Assembly (NCBI RefSeq): GCF_029868385.1
Contig: NZ_JARWNX010000019.1
Span: 1-64,000 of the forward strand
Source of the DNA: Nocardia cyriacigeorgica
GTDB lineage: Bacteria; Actinomycetota; Actinomycetes; Mycobacteriales; Mycobacteriaceae
DNA length: 64,000 nucleotides
Direction of reading: 5' to 3'
Positions 16,414-26,509 of this stretch are shown in pieces (the first letter of the stretch is position 1; each line of letters begins with the position of its first letter). Both the position numbers and the translations under genes were made by a program. Under the pieces are notes generated by a model that was given only the letters and a program-made list of their open reading frames with translations, searched no databases and was not told the DNA's origin.

Positions 16414-17748
16414 TCAGTCCTGCGGCGCGAAGACGAAGATCTCACCGATCCGGGTGGCCACGACCACCTCACCATCCGCGCTGACCGAGGTGCCGGTGGT
16501 GGTCCCCGATGCGCCGGGCAGGGTATCGGAATCGAGGGTTTCGCCGGTTTCGGTATCGAAGGTGATCAGCGCGAGGCCGTCGCCGATGGCCGCCACGGTG
16601 TAGCCGGTATGGCCCGCGGTCTGGGCCGGGGCGCCGCGCTGGACGAGATCCTTACGCTCCCACACCGGTTCGACCGAGTCACCGTTATCGCGCAACGCGA
16701 GCAGATGGCCGTCGTCGCCCGCCGGAATGATCAGCCCGTCACCGGAGACGGACAGGCCGCGACGGGGTGTCCACTCCAGTGGATGCACCCATTTGGTGCT
16801 GCCCTCCACGGCGTCGACCGCGATGAGGCGGTTGCTGTTGTCACCGACATAGACGGTGGCGCCGTCCGCGGACAGGGCGGGACTGGTCGCGCTGCCGCCC
16901 TCGAGCATCTCGGCGCTCCACAGCTGCTCCACACCACCGTCGCCGTAGCGTAGCGCCACCAGCGAGGCCCGCGCCTCGCCCGGACGCCACACCGTCGCGT
17001 AGAAGCGGCCGGAGGAGGTGTCGATCGGCGACACATTGGCCACCGCACACTGCGGCCCGCCGTCATGGCAGTCGATGAGACCGTCACCGGACGCGGGCCA
17101 GCTCAGCGCGGGCAGTTCGAGGTAATCGGGCTGGCCGAGCAGCTGCATGGTCGGCACCAGGCGTCGACCGGTCTGCCGGGACAGCACATCGAGCTGGCCG
17201 GTCTGGGTGATGGTCAGCAGATTGCTGTCGCCGGTGAACTGCAACGACACCGGGACACCCGCCACCGGGGTGCGCCAGCGCGGCTGGCCGAGGTTGTTCA
17301 TCGAACTCACGCCGCTGTCGTCGCCGACGTAGACGTTGGTGAGGCCGTCGATCACGGTCGGTGAGGAGATCGCGTTCGGCCCCAGCGGATTACAGAACCG
17401 CTTACGACCGGTGGGGATCTGGAAGGAGAAGATGTTGCAGCCCGACGCGATCCGGGTGGTGACGAACAGCTGCCCCTCGGCGCCGACACCGACCGGCGTC
17501 GCGATCGGACCGCCGACCGGGCGCGACCAGCTCAACGCGAGATCGCGCGCACCGGTGACCGGGCTGGTGGCGCTGTTGTGGCCGTCGTGATGCGGACCGG
17601 GCCAGCCGAGGCCCGGACCGACGGTGATGTCATCGACGTCGGTGCCGCATCCGGTGAGGATCACGGCGCCGACGGCCAGTAGCGCAGCCGCTGTGCGTAC
17701 GCGCAACCGTGGCCGTCCGGATACAGCTCGTACGCCGCCGATTCGCAC
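16414..17748 (-). CDS. PQQ-like beta-propeller lipoprotein (Rv3035-like)
   Basis: The 444-residue product begins with an Arg-rich segment, a hydrophobic stretch AALLAVGAVILTGC and a lipobox Cys, so it is probably an exported lipoprotein. The rest is a repeated beta-propeller (SSPTVIDGLTNVYVGDDSG, ATSPALSADGATVYVGDNSN, TTGTSVSADGEVVVAT), as in PQQ-binding-like/BamB proteins, without the residues of a quinoprotein dehydrogenase. A structural or binding role at the cell envelope is likely. The homologue in M. tuberculosis is Rv3035, in the same neighbourhood. Confidence 0.85.
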   Translation of the reverse strand: MRIGGVRAVSGRPRLRVRTAAALLAVGAVILTGCGTDVDDITVGPGLGWPGPHHDGHNSATSPVTGARDLALSWSRPVGGPIATPVGVGAEGQLFVTTRIASGCNIFSFQIPTGRKRFCNPLGPNAISSPTVIDGLTNVYVGDDSGVSSMNNLGQPRWRTPVAGVPVSLQFTGDSNLLTITQTGQLDVLSRQTGRRLVPTMQLLGQPDYLELPALSWPASGDGLIDCHDGGPQCAVANVSPIDTSSGRFYATVWRPGEARASLVALRYGDGGVEQLWSAEMLEGGSATSPALSADGATVYVGDNSNRLIAVDAVEGSTKWVHPLEWTPRRGLSVSGDGLIIPAGDDGHLLALRDNGDSVEPVWERKDLVQRGAPAQTAGHTGYTVAAIGDGLALITFDTETGETLDSDTLPGASGTTTGTSVSADGEVVVATRIGEIFVFAPQD

Positions 17749-17936
17749 CTGCTGCTCACCCTCTCACGCGTTCTGCCGTGGTCGTCTCCCCGCGCGCCCG
17801 CGCGTGCCAGTGAGGTTAGCCGACGGGTATCGGTCCGCCATGGGCAGCACGTCAGTAGGCTGTGTGCGCGATACAGGGCAACCTGTCCGCGACGACCGAC
17901 CGGGCCACACCCGGACACACGACGGGAGAACAGTTC

Positions 17937-18686
17937 GTGACGAGCATGTGGGGCGCACCGTTGCGTTCACGGTGGCGTGGATCGCGTCGCCGTGATCCTC
18001 GGCAGGCGCGATTCCTTACCCTTGCCTCGCTGCGCTGGGTGCTGGCCAACCGCGCCTACACCCCCTGGTACCTGGTGCGTTACTACCGGCTGTTCAAGTT
18101 CCGGCTGACGAATCCGCATATCGTGTTGCGCGGCATGGTGTTCCTCGGCCGCCGGGTGGAGATCCACGCGACGCCGGAGCTGGGCCGGATGGAGATCGGC
18201 CGCTGGGTGCACATCGGCGACGGTAACGCCATCCGCTGCCACGAGGGTTCGCTGCGCATCGGCGACAAGGTGGTCTTCGGTAAGGACAACGTGGTCAACA
18301 CCTACCTCGATATCGAGATCGGGGAATCCACGCTGGTCGCGGACTGGTGCTACATCTGCGACTTCGACCACAAGATGGACGACATCACCCTGCCGATCAA
18401 GGATCAGGGCATCGTGAAGAGCCCGGTCCGCATCGGCCCCGACACCTGGATCGCGGCCAAGGTGACGGTGCTGCGCGAAACCCGCGTCGGCCGCGGTTGT
18501 GTGCTCGGCGCACACGCGGTGGTCAAGGGTGAGATTCCTGATTACTCCATCGCGGTCGGCGCACCGGCGAAGGTGGTCAAGAACCGTAAGGCCGCGTGGG
18601 AGTCCGGCGCCGAACAGCGCGCCGCCTACCTGGCCGCACTCGAGGACATCGAACGGAAGAAGAACGGGGCGACCGCACAGGCCTGA
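17937..18686 (+). CDS. Hexapeptide-repeat acyltransferase (Rv3034c-like)
   Basis: Left-handed beta-helix acyltransferase. The repeats are readable from about residue 70 (RMEIGRWVHIGDGNAIRCHE, LRIGDKVVFGKDNVV, IEIGESTLVADWCYICDFDH, VRIGPDTWIAAKVTVLRET) and end in the common DYSIAVGAPAKVVK cap. FDHKMD supplies the likely catalytic His. I choose GTG 17937 because GGGAG sits about 9 nt upstream. The family acetylates or acylates sugars; association with the polysaccharide locus suggests acylation of its product, which is inference. It diverges from the beta-propeller gene. Confidence 0.88.
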   Translation: MTSMWGAPLRSRWRGSRRRDPRQARFLTLASLRWVLANRAYTPWYLVRYYRLFKFRLTNPHIVLRGMVFLGRRVEIHATPELGRMEIGRWVHIGDGNAIRCHEGSLRIGDKVVFGKDNVVNTYLDIEIGESTLVADWCYICDFDHKMDDITLPIKDQGIVKSPVRIGPDTWIAAKVTVLRETRVGRGCVLGAHAVVKGEIPDYSIAVGAPAKVVKNRKAAWESGAEQRAAYLAALEDIERKKNGATAQA

Positions 18687-18691
18687 GACGG

Positions 18692-18711
18692 TCGGGCGTG
18701 GCCTCGCCCGA
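18692..18711 (+). terminator. Hairpin after the hexapeptide acyltransferase gene
   Basis: A 7-bp perfect stem (TCGGGCG / CGCCCGA) with a 6-nt loop lies 6 nt after the stop codon. It is GC-rich and lacks a U-tract. Confidence 0.45.
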
Positions 18712-18747
18712 TGCCCGGTTGTCGGCCGGGTCGGCTACGGTCGGCCC

Positions 18748-19296
18748 ATGACGAGGTACGCGGCGCTGTTGCGCGGGATCGCCCCGATGAACCCGAACAT
18801 GACCAACGACAAGTTGCGTGGTGTGTTCACCCGGCTCGGTTTCGAGGCCGTCGCCTCGGTGGTATCGAGCGGCAATATCGTCTTCCGCACCGAGGAGACC
18901 GATCCCGCCGAACTCGAGGATCGCATCCAGGAGGCGCTCAACGGCGATCTCGGCATCCCCGGCGGCACGATCATCCGCGATTACGACCAGTTGCGCACGC
19001 TGCTGGACACCGACCCGTTCGAGGGACTCACGCACGGCCCCGCCACCTATCTGACCGCGACCTTCCTCAAGGGGACCACAGCGGACCCGGTCCAACTGCC
19101 CGCCGAACCCGATCCACGCACCCGTGTGGTCGGCTTCGACCCGGCGGCGCGAGTATTTCTCAGCGTCATCGACAACAGCACACCGAACACACCCGATTTC
19201 ATGGCCTGGCTCGACCGCACATACGGCAAAGACATCACCACCCGCACCTGGCTGACGGTGCAGCGCGTGGTGAAGAAGATGGAACTGCCCGGATAG
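18748..19296 (+). CDS. DUF1697-domain protein
   Basis: The 182-residue protein begins MTRYAALLRGIAPMNPNMTNDKLR and contains VVSSGNIVFRTEE and an acidic, mixed alpha/beta body, the standard pattern and length of DUF1697 proteins (usual start LLRGINVG-like). The function of the family is unknown. The ATG at 18748 is the first start after the upstream terminator and no clear Shine-Dalgarno precedes it. It converges on the THUMP-like gene across a 143-bp gap in which I see no gene. Confidence 0.88.
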   Translation: MTRYAALLRGIAPMNPNMTNDKLRGVFTRLGFEAVASVVSSGNIVFRTEETDPAELEDRIQEALNGDLGIPGGTIIRDYDQLRTLLDTDPFEGLTHGPATYLTATFLKGTTADPVQLPAEPDPRTRVVGFDPAARVFLSVIDNSTPNTPDFMAWLDRTYGKDITTRTWLTVQRVVKKMELPG

Positions 19297-19439
19297 CGTC
19301 AGGATCCACAGTTCAGCGACGATCCGATCCTGGCCCCAGGATACGACGGTGTTGCCGTCGAGATCGCGGCGCCAGCGCGAGTCGGCGACATGTACCCGCA
19401 TCCGGCCTCAGTGCACGAGCTGCCATGCGCCCTGACGGC

Positions 19440-20744
19440 TCATCGGCCCGGCTCGGCCCGGCACAGGAATACCGTCGCGGTGCGGCCGATGCGGGTGATC
19501 ACGAGCGTATAGGGCTGCGCGCCGGTTTGTTTCAGGCGGCGCCGCAGCTGGTCGGGGTCGATGTCGACTCCGCGCACCAGGATTTCCAGTGTGCCGCAAT
19601 CGCGGCGGCGCAGTTCGGCGCGCAGTGACTTCTCTCGGAAGTCCAGCCGGTCGAGTACCCGGAACCCGCGCATACCCTCGGGGACGCGGTCACCGGTGAG
19701 GTAGGCGATGCGCGGGTCCAACTGCCACAGGCCATGTTTGGCGGCATAGTGGCGGACGAGTCCGGCGCGGACGACGGCGCCGTCGGGATCGATGATCCAT
19801 TCGCCCGGCTCCCGTTCCGGGATGTCATCGGATTCGGCATCGGTGAGCGTGCTGGGTCGACCGGTGGACGACAGTACGGTCGCGCGACGGGTGACACCGG
19901 GATCGGTGAGTCCCGGCGTCCACAGGCAGGCCTCGCGGACCGATCCGTCCAGCGACACCACCTCGACCTCACCCGACCAGGCGAGGGTGTCGAAATCCAG
20001 TCCTGGAGCGCATTTCACGGCCAGATCGCGCCCGGAGTAGGCCGCGAGCAGATCGGGCAGCGGTGGTTGCAGCTTTGCCGGGTCGTGGGTGCGTTTGCCA
20101 TCGGCACGCCGCGCCGGATCAGCGATGACCACCGTGTCGCGGCTGCACGGCACCAGTGCGTCCGCGCGGACCAGCACCACGCTCCGCGCGCGCGCCGAGC
20201 CGATATCGCCCGTCGACATCCCGGCGGCCGAAGCATGGTTAGCCACGCGTTCGGACCGAATCGGCGAATCCGCCGCAGCAGCGGGAACGGTCGAGTCGAC
20301 GGCCTTCGGGGTTGTGGTAGCCCGACCGAGATTGTGCTTGGCCATCGCAAGTCGAACCCGGTCCAGATCGCTCCCGATCACCGACGGGCAGACGCGGACG
20401 AGTTCGGTCAGCTCCGCGCCGATCGAGCAGGTCACATCATGGACCGCACGCCCGGCCAGGCGGGCCGCCCGATGCCGCGCCACGAGCGTCGGCGTCGCCT
20501 GCTGCACGGCGTCGTCGGTGAACAGCCACTCCCCCGCACCGTCGAGTTTGGCGGTGGCGCGCCGCCGCAACCGGACGGTCTCGATCAGGGCGGCCGCCCG
20601 CTCACCATGGGCGCGACGCACCCGCTCCAGATCGCGCAGGTGTGTCGCGGGGGTCAACTCCAGCCGGTCCACCTCGGCCAGTGCGGCGGCGCCCGCCGCA
20701 CCGGCCAGGAAGACGACGTCCTCGTGGCCGAAGCCGTAACCCAC
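19440..20744 (-). CDS. THUMP-like-domain class I SAM-dependent methyltransferase (Rv3037c-like)
   Basis: Translation from GTG 20744, which overlaps the TAG of the upstream methyltransferase (TAGTG), gives 434 residues. The methyltransferase core is visible in AVHDVTCSIGAELTELVRVCPSVIGSDLDRVRLAMAKHN and in the DPARR block that serves as motif IV. The C-terminal part (LEILVRGVDIDPDQLRRRLKQTG) is the THUMP-like region. It corresponds to Rv3037c. An insertion of about 40 residues rich in Ala/Ser (TTTPKAVDSTVPAAAADS onward) lies between the SAM motif and DPARR. The substrate, probably RNA, is not established. Confidence 0.85.
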   Translation of the reverse strand: MGYGFGHEDVVFLAGAAGAAALAEVDRLELTPATHLRDLERVRRAHGERAAALIETVRLRRRATAKLDGAGEWLFTDDAVQQATPTLVARHRAARLAGRAVHDVTCSIGAELTELVRVCPSVIGSDLDRVRLAMAKHNLGRATTTPKAVDSTVPAAAADSPIRSERVANHASAAGMSTGDIGSARARSVVLVRADALVPCSRDTVVIADPARRADGKRTHDPAKLQPPLPDLLAAYSGRDLAVKCAPGLDFDTLAWSGEVEVVSLDGSVREACLWTPGLTDPGVTRRATVLSSTGRPSTLTDAESDDIPEREPGEWIIDPDGAVVRAGLVRHYAAKHGLWQLDPRIAYLTGDRVPEGMRGFRVLDRLDFREKSLRAELRRRDCGTLEILVRGVDIDPDQLRRRLKQTGAQPYTLVITRIGRTATVFLCRAEPGR

Positions 20745-21721
20745 TACTCGGCCGCGGCGCCCGGCTTCACACCGGTGATCATGGCGTTGTAGAAGAACTG
20801 GCGCGGCACCACGCGGCTCATCACGTTCTCGTCGACCCAGCTCAGGCCCAGCCACGCCTTGTACATGGCCATCCGGTAACGCCAGGTGAGCTTCTCGGCG
20901 GGCACGGCGGCCTCGAAGGTGCGCACCGGCCAGCCCCACAGCGCGGCGGCGAATTCCTCGGTGTGCGCGGCCACCTCGATCGCACCGGCCGAACGGGCCA
21001 TCGCCTCGAGCTGATCGGGCTCGAAGGTGTGCAGATCGACCACGGCTTCGAGGGCCGCGGCGCGGGAGGACTCGTCCAGTTCCTCCTGCGGCCGACGCCA
21101 GCTCGCCAGACCGGGCAGCTTGGTGAGGTTGGTGGTGGCGCCCCAGGTGATCCGGCCGAGCCAACGCGCGTAGAAGTTGCCCGCGGTGGTGGGCTCACCC
21201 GCGAAGACGAGACGACCGCCGGGCTTGAGCACGCGCAGGCATTCCTTCAGCGCGAGTTCGACATCGGGGATGTGGTGCAGCACGGCGTGCCCGACGACCA
21301 GGTCGAAGGTGTTGTCCTCATAGGGGATGGTCTCGGCGTCGGCGACGCGACCGTCCACATCGAGGCCGAGGTTCTGCGCGTTGCGCAGCGCGACCTTCAC
21401 CATGCCCGGCGACAGATCGGTCACCGAACCGCTCTTGGCCACCCCGGCCTGCATCAGGTTCAGCAGGAAGAAGCCGGTGCCGCAGCCCAGTTCCAATGCC
21501 CGCCCGTACGGCAGCGCCACCGGACCCACCGCGGCGTCGAAGCGCCCGCGCGCGTATTCGATACACCGTTCGTCATAGGAGATCGACCACTTGTCGTCGT
21601 AGGTCTCGGCTTCCCAGTCGTGATAGAGGACCTGGGCGAGTTTGGTGTCCTTGAGCGCGGCTTCGACCTCGGCCTCGGTGGCATGCGGGTTCGGCGCGGG
21701 GTCGTCGTGGCGTACCGTCAT
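20744..21721 (-). CDS. SAM-dependent methyltransferase (Rv3038c-like)
   Basis: A 325-residue class I methyltransferase with motif I ALELGCGTGFFLLNL, SVTDLSPGMV as the acidic loop, TFDLVVGHAVLHHIPDVELAL as motif IV and LKPGGRLVFAGEP. A C-terminal extension follows in which WRYRMAMYKAWLGLSWVDENV looks helical. It occupies the Rv3038c position and is translationally coupled to the THUMP-like gene downstream. The acceptor is unknown; lipid or quinone-like molecules are usual for this class. Confidence 0.9.
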   Translation of the reverse strand: MTVRHDDPAPNPHATEAEVEAALKDTKLAQVLYHDWEAETYDDKWSISYDERCIEYARGRFDAAVGPVALPYGRALELGCGTGFFLLNLMQAGVAKSGSVTDLSPGMVKVALRNAQNLGLDVDGRVADAETIPYEDNTFDLVVGHAVLHHIPDVELALKECLRVLKPGGRLVFAGEPTTAGNFYARWLGRITWGATTNLTKLPGLASWRRPQEELDESSRAAALEAVVDLHTFEPDQLEAMARSAGAIEVAAHTEEFAAALWGWPVRTFEAAVPAEKLTWRYRMAMYKAWLGLSWVDENVMSRVVPRQFFYNAMITGVKPGAAAE

Positions 21722-21792
21722 GGTCGCCTAGCCTAACGCCTCGATCTTGCCTGATCACAGCAGAGGGTGCGATCGCGCGGGCGGTCGCCGGA

Positions 21793-22569
21793 TCAGCGTC
21801 CGACGAACTCCGCGGAGCCGGGACCATCGGCAAAATAAGAACGTGTTCCTATCAGGCGATCTTCGGTGTCGAACAGCTCCGACCACGCGATACGGGCCCG
21901 ATCATGGCCGTGCGGGCCCGCCTCGAAGACCGCTTTCGCCGCCGCCAGCGCGCGCGCCGGACCGTCGAGGAATCCGCTCGCCCAACGCACGGCCGCGGTG
22001 TACACATCGTCGGGGGCGACGACCTCGTCGACCAGTCCGAGCGAACGCGCTTCGTCGGGTTCGACGAAGCGGCCGGTGTACACCAGATCCTTGGCCGCGC
22101 CCGGTCCGATCAGCGCGGTCAACCGCCGGATACCGGCGAGCGGGATCAGCCCCGCCTTGATCTGCGGCAGTCCGAGCTTGACATTGTCACCGATGACGCG
22201 ACGGTCGGCGCCGAGCGCGAGTTCCAGACCCGAGCCGAGTGCATAGCCGCTGATGGCGGCCACGGTCGGCTGCGGGAGCCTGGCCAGGCAGCCGAGCGCG
22301 TCTTGTAGATCCGCCGCCACCGCGGTCGCCTGTTCGGGTGCGAGCGCGGCCAGTTCGGCGAGATCGTCGCCCGCGCAGAAGACCCGTTCGTCGCCGTAGA
22401 CGACCACCGCCGCGATCCGTGGATTCCGCGCCACCGCGGCGGTCGCTGCGGCCAGTTCGCGCACCACCTGGATGTTCAGCAGGTTCATCGGCGCACGGGC
22501 GATACGCACCACCGCCACCCGGCGGTCGGTCTCGCCGTCCAGCTCGTCCACGGTCACGAATTCGGCCAT
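21793..22569 (-). CDS. Enoyl-CoA hydratase/isomerase family protein (EchA17-like)
   Basis: Crotonase-fold protein of 258 residues with the first oxyanion-hole block VFCAGDDLAEL and the second, ISGYALGSGLELALGADRRV. The Glu in SGLELAL corresponds to one catalytic Glu of hydratases, but the second, normally in a GxPE context, is Gln here (KLGLPQIKAGLIPLAG), so hydratase activity may be altered. The start is set at ATG 22569 rather than 9 bp upstream. It sits in the Rv3039c position, in a minus-strand run with the NUDIX and methyltransferase genes. Confidence 0.9.
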   Translation of the reverse strand: MAEFVTVDELDGETDRRVAVVRIARAPMNLLNIQVVRELAAATAAVARNPRIAAVVVYGDERVFCAGDDLAELAALAPEQATAVAADLQDALGCLARLPQPTVAAISGYALGSGLELALGADRRVIGDNVKLGLPQIKAGLIPLAGIRRLTALIGPGAAKDLVYTGRFVEPDEARSLGLVDEVVAPDDVYTAAVRWASGFLDGPARALAAAKAVFEAGPHGHDRARIAWSELFDTEDRLIGTRSYFADGPGSAEFVGR

Positions 22570-22602
22570 GGCTGGCACGCTACCGGGTGCGCGCCGGATC
22601 TC

Positions 22603-23412
22603 TCATTCGCGCGTGGTGCCCTGGAGTTTGCGCTGATCGGGCAGGTCGTCGAAGTAGCGGGCCGCGTCGGGGAAGCTCAGCGCCTTCTTGCCCTCGGCGG
22701 CGCTGAAGATCGGTTCCACCGGGTCGATGGTGGGTTCGGCGGCGAGGATTTCGGCGGTGGAGGCGTATCCGGCCAGCGCGTCGAGCTGGGCCCAGGTGGG
22801 CGGAAGCAGGATGTCGGTGCCCGCACGCCAGCGGTCGAGGGCCTCGGCCGGGGTGCGCCATTGGACCTCGGCGGCCTCGGAGGTGGCGCCGTCGGCGAGT
22901 TGGCCCTCCGGGAGCACCGCCACGAAGAAGCGGGTGTCGTAGCGGCGCGGCTCCACGACGGGGGTGATCCAGTTCGCCCACGGCCGCAGCAGGTCCGCGC
23001 GCAGCACCAGGTTCTCCTCGACCAGGAATTCGGCCAGCGACAGCTCCCGCCGCTCCAGCTTGCCCCTGGCATCGCGGTAGCCGGTGGTATCGGCGACGAC
23101 CCGATCGGCGGTGGGTCCGGCCAGCAGGACGCCGCACTCCTCGAAGGTTTCTCGCACGGCCGCGCAGACGAGCGCTTTGGCGCGCGGTGCGGTGGTGCCG
23201 AACTTGTCCGCCCACCAGTCCGGTTCGGGGCCTGCCCAGGATAGGTCGGCGGTCGCATCGGAGGGGTCCACCCCGCCGCCCGGAAAAACCGTCATTCCGG
23301 CGGCGAAGGCCATAGCGCCCACCCGGCGCTGCAAGAACACCTCGGGACCGGTGACCCCGTCCCGCACCAGCATCACCGTCGAAGCGTCCTTGGGCAGCAC
23401 CACATCACTCAT
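22603..23412 (-). CDS. NUDIX hydrolase (Rv3040c-like)
   Basis: The 269-residue protein has a split NUDIX box: FPGGGVDPSD, then about 30 residues, then RAKALVCAAVRETFEECGVLL, in which the RETFEECG core keeps the metal-binding glutamates. This long spacing is typical of the NUDT19/NUDT7-like, CoA-derivative-cleaving group; a CoA-related substrate would suit the adjacent enoyl-CoA hydratase, but that is inference. The N-terminus PKDASTVMLVRDG is standard for the family. Confidence 0.9.
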   Translation of the reverse strand: MSDVVLPKDASTVMLVRDGVTGPEVFLQRRVGAMAFAAGMTVFPGGGVDPSDATADLSWAGPEPDWWADKFGTTAPRAKALVCAAVRETFEECGVLLAGPTADRVVADTTGYRDARGKLERRELSLAEFLVEENLVLRADLLRPWANWITPVVEPRRYDTRFFVAVLPEGQLADGATSEAAEVQWRTPAEALDRWRAGTDILLPPTWAQLDALAGYASTAEILAAEPTIDPVEPIFSAAEGKKALSFPDAARYFDDLPDQRKLQGTTRE

Positions 23413-23460
23413 TCCTGCACCCTAACGCCCGCTTGGTGTCGACGGCCCGGACGAGGTCTG

Positions 23461-24294
23461 TCAGCGGGAGCGGTGGCTGCCGAAGCGGCGGGCCCGACGG
23501 GCGAAATAGCGGCCGTCGACGCGGTCGAGTGCGATGGACTGGCTGAACGCCTCGCTGAGGTTCTCGGCGGTGAGCACATCCGAGAGCAGACCCTGCGCCA
23601 CGACATTGCCCTCGTTGAGCAGCAGGCCGTGGGTGAATCCGGGCGGGATCTCCTCCACATGGTGGGTGACCAGCACGGTGGCGGGGGCGTCCGGGTCCGA
23701 GGCCAGATCGCCGAGCCGTTCCACCAGTTCCTCGCGCCCGCCCAGGTCCAGCCCGGCGGCGGGTTCGTCCAGCAGCAGCAGTTCCGGATCGGTCATCAGG
23801 GCGCGGGCGATCAGTACGCGCTTGCGCTCACCTTCGGACAGGGTGCCGTAGGTGCGGTCGGCCAGATGTTCGGCGCCGAGGCTTTCGAGCATATCGATGG
23901 CGCGGTCGGTGTCGATATCGTCGTAGCGTTCGCGCCAGCGGCCGAGCACCGCGTATCCGGCCGAGACCACCAGATCGCTGACCTTCTCGTCGCGCGGTAC
24001 GCGGCTGGCGACTGCGGCCGAGGACAGGCCGATGCGAGGCCGCAGTTCGTTGATGTCGACCTTGCCGAGGGTCTCGCCGAGCAGATTCGCGAGACCGGAG
24101 GTCGGATGCACCTCCGCGGCGGCCATCCGCAGCAGTGAGGTCTTGCCCGCGCCGTTGGGGCCGAGCACGACCCAGCGTTCGTCGAGCTCGACCTGCCAGG
24201 TGACCGGGCCGACGAGGGTATGCCCCGAGCGGCGGATGGTGACGTCGGTGAAGTCGATGAGCAGATCGGGATCCGGTTGCGGCACGCGCTCCAT
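23461..24294 (-). CDS. ABC transporter ATP-binding protein (Rv3041c-like)
   Basis: A single ABC ATPase domain of 277 residues: Walker [17 protein letters not shown], signature TLSEGERKRVLIARAL, Walker B ELLLLDEPAAGLDLGG and H-loop VLVTHHVEEIP. The LSEGE signature and the overall pattern resemble the ModF/YlmA-like group. No permease is adjacent, so it may be an orphan ATPase or work with distant subunits. The ATG at 24294 opens the protein with MERVPQPDPDLLIDF. It occupies the Rv3041c position. Confidence 0.92.
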   Translation of the reverse strand: MERVPQPDPDLLIDFTDVTIRRSGHTLVGPVTWQVELDERWVVLGPNGAGKTSLLRMAAAEVHPTSGLANLLGETLGKVDINELRPRIGLSSAAVASRVPRDEKVSDLVVSAGYAVLGRWRERYDDIDTDRAIDMLESLGAEHLADRTYGTLSEGERKRVLIARALMTDPELLLLDEPAAGLDLGGREELVERLGDLASDPDAPATVLVTHHVEEIPPGFTHGLLLNEGNVVAQGLLSDVLTAENLSEAFSQSIALDRVDGRYFARRARRFGSHRSR

Positions 24295-24360
24295 CTTGGC
24301 CCAAAACCCGCACGGGCGTACGACCGGCCCGCGTACCGCTGGTGACAGATACCGACCGAT

Positions 24361-25167
24361 TCAGCGAGTGTGCCGTCCGGGGGTGGCGATCACCGTCATC
24401 GAACCCGGTGCCACCTCGGTGAATCCGGCGTCACGTACAGCGACAGCCGTGCCCGCGGCGACCGCGCGGCTCAGCTCGGCCCACCGGTCGGGGTCCGATT
24501 CGCGCACCGCGCAGGCGAACTCGTGCTCGGCCCATGCCCGCGCCGCCGGCTCCGGCAGAGCGCCCGCCAGCAGCATGCTCGCATGCCCCACCTGGGCCGC
24601 GGCCTTGCCGAGGGTCATGCCGAGCGCCGAATTCACCCACAGCACGGGCAGTTCGGGGTCCGGCGGGCCGGGATCGTCGTGGTCGAGGTCGGTCCCGCCG
24701 ATCTGGAGTTTGCGGATGCGCGGATCGATCTCGCCGACCGGGCCGGGCAGCAGGGCGCGTGCCTGCGCGCCGTCGAGTTCGACGGTGACGCCGTCGACCT
24801 CGTTGGCGGCGGCCCATTGCGCACCGCGCGCCCGCCGGGCGACCTTACGGATCCGCGACCGCTTCCACGCCAGATATCGCGGCTCCCAGTCCCCGCCAGC
24901 ACCGACGCGCGGATCCAAGCACAACGCCACCGCGGACGCGGCCGCCGCGGCCAGCAGTGCGCTGCGGGCGGGCGGATCGGCCTTGGGCAGGTACAGCACC
25001 ATCTGCATGGCCTGCACCAGCGCCGGATCCTCCGGGTCGCCGCGACCGCCGTAACCAGCGGCCAGCTCGGCATGCCGGGCGGCGAAATCGCCGTCGGTCA
25101 CCCGGACCGGTTCGGCGGGCGCCGGATCCGCCGCCTCCGGGGTGACGGACTCGGGAGTGTTCGTCAT
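24361..25167 (-). CDS. PTH2-family peptidyl-tRNA hydrolase-like protein
   Basis: The C-terminal 110 residues match the archaeal/eukaryotic-type Pth2 fold: LPVLWVNSALGMTLGKAAAQVGHASMLLAG with the conserved GK(AxA)xQ(V/C)xHA core, then CAVRES and AVRDAGFTEVAPGSMTVIA, which parallels the D-AG-T-ac-G-t-v ending. An N-terminal region of about 150 residues (including MQMVLYLPKADPPARSAL) is extra compared with minimal Pth2 of about 120 residues and is common to actinobacterial versions. The role would be recycling peptidyl-tRNA. The protein ends the reading run 9 bp upstream of serB. Confidence 0.82.
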   Translation of the reverse strand: MTNTPESVTPEAADPAPAEPVRVTDGDFAARHAELAAGYGGRGDPEDPALVQAMQMVLYLPKADPPARSALLAAAAASAVALCLDPRVGAGGDWEPRYLAWKRSRIRKVARRARGAQWAAANEVDGVTVELDGAQARALLPGPVGEIDPRIRKLQIGGTDLDHDDPGPPDPELPVLWVNSALGMTLGKAAAQVGHASMLLAGALPEPAARAWAEHEFACAVRESDPDRWAELSRAVAAGTAVAVRDAGFTEVAPGSMTVIATPGRHTR

Positions 25168-25176
25168 CGCCGCGCC

Positions 25177-26486
<1,310 letters not shown>

Positions 26487-26509
26487 ATCCGGAATGCTGC
26501 TTCCGCCGT

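Noticed and set aside
19297..19401. Minus-strand sequence reading VADSRWRRDLDGNTVVSWGQ
   Set aside because: It looks peptide-like, but the frame runs on into the DUF1697 gene without a sensible stop, and no start or ribosome site defines a gene.
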